NCBI GenBank assembly: GCA_019314425.1
Contig: JAFCZI010000134.1
Location: forward strand, 1-8,364
Source of the DNA: Deltaproteobacteria bacterium
GTDB lineage: Bacteria; Desulfobacterota; DSM-4660; Desulfatiglandales; Desulfatiglandaceae
Direction of reading: 5' to 3'
Length of the DNA: 8,364 nucleotides
Positions within the stretch are counted from its first letter, which is position 1; each line of letters starts with the position of its first letter. This document shows positions 5,999 to 8,364 of the stretch, piece after piece. A program made the position numbers and the translations under genes. Below the pieces are notes generated by a model that saw only the letters and a program-made list of their open reading frames with translations, had not been told where the DNA came from and did no database searches.

Positions 5999-7159
5999 AT
6001 GCCCGTTATCGGTATTTTCAGCGGTACATTTTGCAGGGAGGAACCCGTTGTTCAAGAACTTCATAAGCGAATCGGCTATGAGATTGCTTCGGACAATGAC
6101 ATGGTCAAAAAAGCGAGCGGTCTTTGCGGCATTGCAGAAAGCAAAATTGAACGTGCATTTTCCGCCAAAACATCCGTATTCAACAATTTCACCCATGAAA
6201 AGGAGCGTTCCATCGCCCATGTGAAGCTGGCGGTTGCCCAGACGCTTCTGGAAGACAAGGTGATTTTCAGCGGTTTTTCAAGTCAACTGATTCCTGAAAA
6301 AATCTCCCATGTGCTTCGCGTCTGTCTGATTGCCGACATGAAATTCAGAAAAGAGACAGCCGCCGCCAAAATGCAGTTGTCAGAAAAGGATGCCGCAGCC
6401 CTGATTCGAAAACAGGACGAAGAACGCGCCCTCTGGGTGCAGATGCACCTTGAAACAGCAGACCCGTGGGATGCGTCGCTCTACGATACGGTAATTCCCA
6501 TGGACAAGACGGATGTGGATCAAGCCGTTATCACCATCCATGACCATGTGAAAAGCGACCTGCTCCAACCCAGCGACGCATCCCGGCAGGCAGCGAATGA
6601 TTTCCTGCTGGCGGCCTCCGTGGGGGCAACCCTAACAAGGGAGGGCCACAACGTGGCGGTGGATGAACTAAAATCCATTGCGGCCCGGGTTCCCGGCGTT
6701 TTGTCGGTTAGCACAAAGGTGGGTAAAAACTACCACCAGTCGGACGTCTATCGAAAATTCGATTTTCAGGCGCCGTCAAAAGTGCTTCTGGTGGATGATG
6801 AAAGGGAGTTTGTACAAACCCTTTCGGAAAGGCTGTTGATGCGGGATATGGGATCAGCCGTCGCATATGACGGAGAATCGGCCCTTAAACTCGTAAATGA
6901 TGATGAACCTGAAGTGATGATTCTAGACCTCAAGATGCCCGGCATTGACGGGATCGAGGTGCTGAGACGCGTGAAGGAGACCCGTCCCGAGATCGAGGTG
7001 ATTATCCTCACAGGCCACGGGTCGGAAGCTGACCGGAAGATCTGCATGGATCTGGGGGCCTTCGCCTATCTCCAGAAGCCTGTGGATATTGCGATCTTGA
7101 CGGATACCCTGAAAGAGGCCAATGAGAAGATCAGGAACAAGACTGAGGCCGTAGAATAA
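5999..7159 (+). CDS. Cytidylate-kinase-like domain fused to a response-regulator receiver domain
   Basis: The 386-residue product has two recognisable parts. Residues 1 to about 185 resemble the cytidylate-kinase-like family (Cytidylate_kin2): PVIGIFSG start, ELHKRIGYEIASDNDMVKKAS, VIFSGFSSQLIP, KQDEERALWV and YDTVIPMDKTDVDQAVITI. The usual P-loop position reads FSGTFCREE without a Gly-Lys, so normal kinase activity is doubtful. Residues about 196-245 form a small alpha/beta linker (LAASVGATLTREGHNVAVDELKSIAARVPGVLSV), faintly BON-like. Residues 260-375 are a complete receiver domain: acidic pair Asp266/Asp267, phospho-acceptor Asp310 in MILDLKMPG, Thr338 and Lys360 in LQKPVD. No DNA-binding or known output domain follows, so the N-terminal domain is the likely output. 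The gene lies between the SulP transporter and a histidine kinase, which probably phosphorylates Asp310. The receiver call is firm; the N-terminal family call is moderately firm. Confidence 0.85.
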   Translation: MPVIGIFSGTFCREEPVVQELHKRIGYEIASDNDMVKKASGLCGIAESKIERAFSAKTSVFNNFTHEKERSIAHVKLAVAQTLLEDKVIFSGFSSQLIPEKISHVLRVCLIADMKFRKETAAAKMQLSEKDAAALIRKQDEERALWVQMHLETADPWDASLYDTVIPMDKTDVDQAVITIHDHVKSDLLQPSDASRQAANDFLLAASVGATLTREGHNVAVDELKSIAARVPGVLSVSTKVGKNYHQSDVYRKFDFQAPSKVLLVDDEREFVQTLSERLLMRDMGSAVAYDGESALKLVNDDEPEVMILDLKMPGIDGIEVLRRVKETRPEIEVIILTGHGSEADRKICMDLGAFAYLQKPVDIAILTDTLKEANEKIRNKTEAVE

Positions 7160-7182
7160 ACCGAATTCTTGAGTACACGGCT

Positions 7183-8364
7183 ATGAAATTCTTAAACAGG
7201 ATAAAACCGGAGTTCTGGGACCACCGCATTTTCAGCGAAGGCCCCTACGGCTCTCACTTCAATTTTCGACGCACCTGGTATGCGGCGGTTTGTCTGACCT
7301 CGGCGGTTGTCCTGGCGCCCCTCATATTCATGGCGGTCATGGATTACAGAGCCACACGGCACGAAGTTGAATCCGAGATCCTTTTAAGGACATCCAGGCT
7401 CGTGTCCAACACCCGAAGGACCCTGTCCTATTTTCTTGACGAACGTAAAGCCGCCCTTGATTTCATCGTCCATGACAATAATTTCAAATTGAACGTAACC
7501 CCTGAACGAATGGAACAGGTTCTTGAAAATCTAAAAAAGAGCTTCGGCGGTTTTACGGATCTCGGCTGCATTGACCATTCGGGAATTCAGAATGTGTACG
7601 CGGGCCCCTACAACCTGACAGGGAAAGATTACAGCGATCAGGCGTGGTACAAACAAGCCGTCAAGCGCGGCGTGTTCATCAGCGACGTGTTCAGGGGCTT
7701 TCGGCACATTCCGCATATCGTCATTGCGGTAAAATACTACCCATCGGAAGCGGGTTCTTTTCGGGTGCTCAGGGCAACGCTGGATACGGCGAAATTCAAC
7801 GATCTGCTGTCGCATCTTGAAATAGACGGTCATGGAGATGCGTTTGTCATCGATCATAAAGGGGTGCTGCAAACTCCGTCCCTTTTTCATGGAGAAGTTC
7901 TGGAAAGCATTTCGTTGCCCGTACCCGATTTCGCCCCCGAAACAAAGGTATTCCAGTGGGTAACGGAAAAGGGCGTCCCCCTTGTGATCGGGTACCGGTA
8001 TATTACCCATACGCCGTTTATTCTGATGGTGGTCAAACACAAAGAAGAGCTGATGAAATCCTGGGAAAATTCCCGGAGGGAACTCATCGGGTTTCTCTTT
8101 ACCAGCGTGGCTTTTATTCTGTTCGTTATTCTCTGGGGGGCCACCTACCTGGTTAACAGGATATTCCGGTCGGACCAAAAATTGGTTGCCAGCCTTCATC
8201 AAGTTGAATATGCTAGCAAGATGGCCTCCATCGGAAGATTAGCGGCCGGCGTGGCCCATGAAATCAATAATCCCCTGGCCATTATCAACGAGAAAGCGGG
8301 GTTGATGAAGGACCTGCTTCTCCTCAAAAAAGAATACAAGGGGAATGAAAGGCTCATGGGCATG
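7183..8364 (+). CDS. Membrane sensor histidine kinase with dCACHE sensor domain, 3' end cut by window
   Basis: From the ATG at 7183 the frame stays open for 394 codons to the right edge. A membrane helix at about 32-53 (TWYAAVCLTSAVVLAPLIFM) and another at about 302-324 enclose a periplasmic region of about 250 residues. That region looks like a double CACHE domain: YAGPYNLTGKDYSDQAWYKQAVKRGVFISDVFRGFRHIPHIVIAVKYY at 139-186 has the dCACHE ligand-pocket character, and AFVIDHKGVLQT at 220-231 opens the second part. No HAMP domain is evident; a short helix (QKLVASLHQVEYASKMASIG) leads to the H-box GVAHEINNPLAI with the phospho-accepting His359. The catalytic ATPase part lies beyond the window. 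The gene starts 23 bases after the fused receiver gene, its probable partner. A strong ribosome binding site is lacking (only GAG at 7171-7173), so translation may depend on coupling. CACHE ligands are often amino or organic acids; the ligand here is unknown. Confidence 0.93.
   Translation, partial: MKFLNRIKPEFWDHRIFSEGPYGSHFNFRRTWYAAVCLTSAVVLAPLIFMAVMDYRATRHEVESEILLRTSRLVSNTRRTLSYFLDERKAALDFIVHDNNFKLNVTPERMEQVLENLKKSFGGFTDLGCIDHSGIQNVYAGPYNLTGKDYSDQAWYKQAVKRGVFISDVFRGFRHIPHIVIAVKYYPSEAGSFRVLRATLDTAKFNDLLSHLEIDGHGDAFVIDHKGVLQTPSLFHGEVLESISLPVPDFAPETKVFQWVTEKGVPLVIGYRYITHTPFILMVVKHKEELMKSWENSRRELIGFLFTSVAFILFVILWGATYLVNRIFRSDQKLVASLHQVEYASKMASIGRLAAGVAHEINNPLAIINEKAGLMKDLLLLKKEYKGNERLMGM

Noticed and set aside
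7531..8202. 223-codon minus-strand ORF opposite the histidine kinase
   Set aside because: It is antisense to a well-supported CACHE and H-box coding sequence and shows no recognisable domain.

Overview
The window looks like a chromosomal segment of a Gram-negative, probably anaerobic member of the Desulfobacterota (old Deltaproteobacteria). This is an inference from gene content: an exported caspase-like protein next to a DUF4384 protein, a long SulP anion transporter, a cytidylate-kinase-like/receiver fusion, and a dCACHE histidine kinase with the SDVF-G-R--PH-VIAV signature. No rRNA, tRNA, CRISPR array, insertion sequence or phage gene was seen.

Left part (1-2813): two divergent genes of exported proteins. 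On the minus strand is a caspase-fold (peptidase C14) protein with an intact His/Cys dyad, a perfect EF-hand loop and the start of a PEGA-like domain; it is cut by the window edge. On the plus strand is a 509-residue exported protein with two related FlgO/CsgG-like modules followed by DUF4384. The 292-base divergent spacer carries two inverted copies of a TTGTTCAAG-centred motif, one near each gene, which suggests shared control. It also holds a possible 37-codon ORF.

Middle (2814-3200): a non-coding stretch with a perfect 11-bp inverted repeat, a REP/MITE-like palindromic element bounded by 12-bp inverted repeats, and a clear sigma70-type promoter with a 28-bp palindromic operator at its expected transcription start.

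Right part (3201-8364): an apparent four-gene operon read from that promoter. It encodes a TetR-family repressor, a SulP transporter with a C-terminal STAS domain and an unusual internal insertion of about 130 residues, a cytidylate-kinase-like domain fused to a receiver domain with no DNA-binding output, and a membrane histidine kinase cut by the right edge. Tight spacing (42, 11 and 23 bases) and a ribosome binding site that touches the SulP stop codon support co-transcription. The simplest reading is a transport-linked signalling unit: the kinase senses a periplasmic ligand, phosphorylates the fused receiver, and this may modulate a nucleotide-type domain or the SulP/STAS transporter, with expression set by the TetR repressor. 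The link between transporter and two-component pair is inferred from gene order only.
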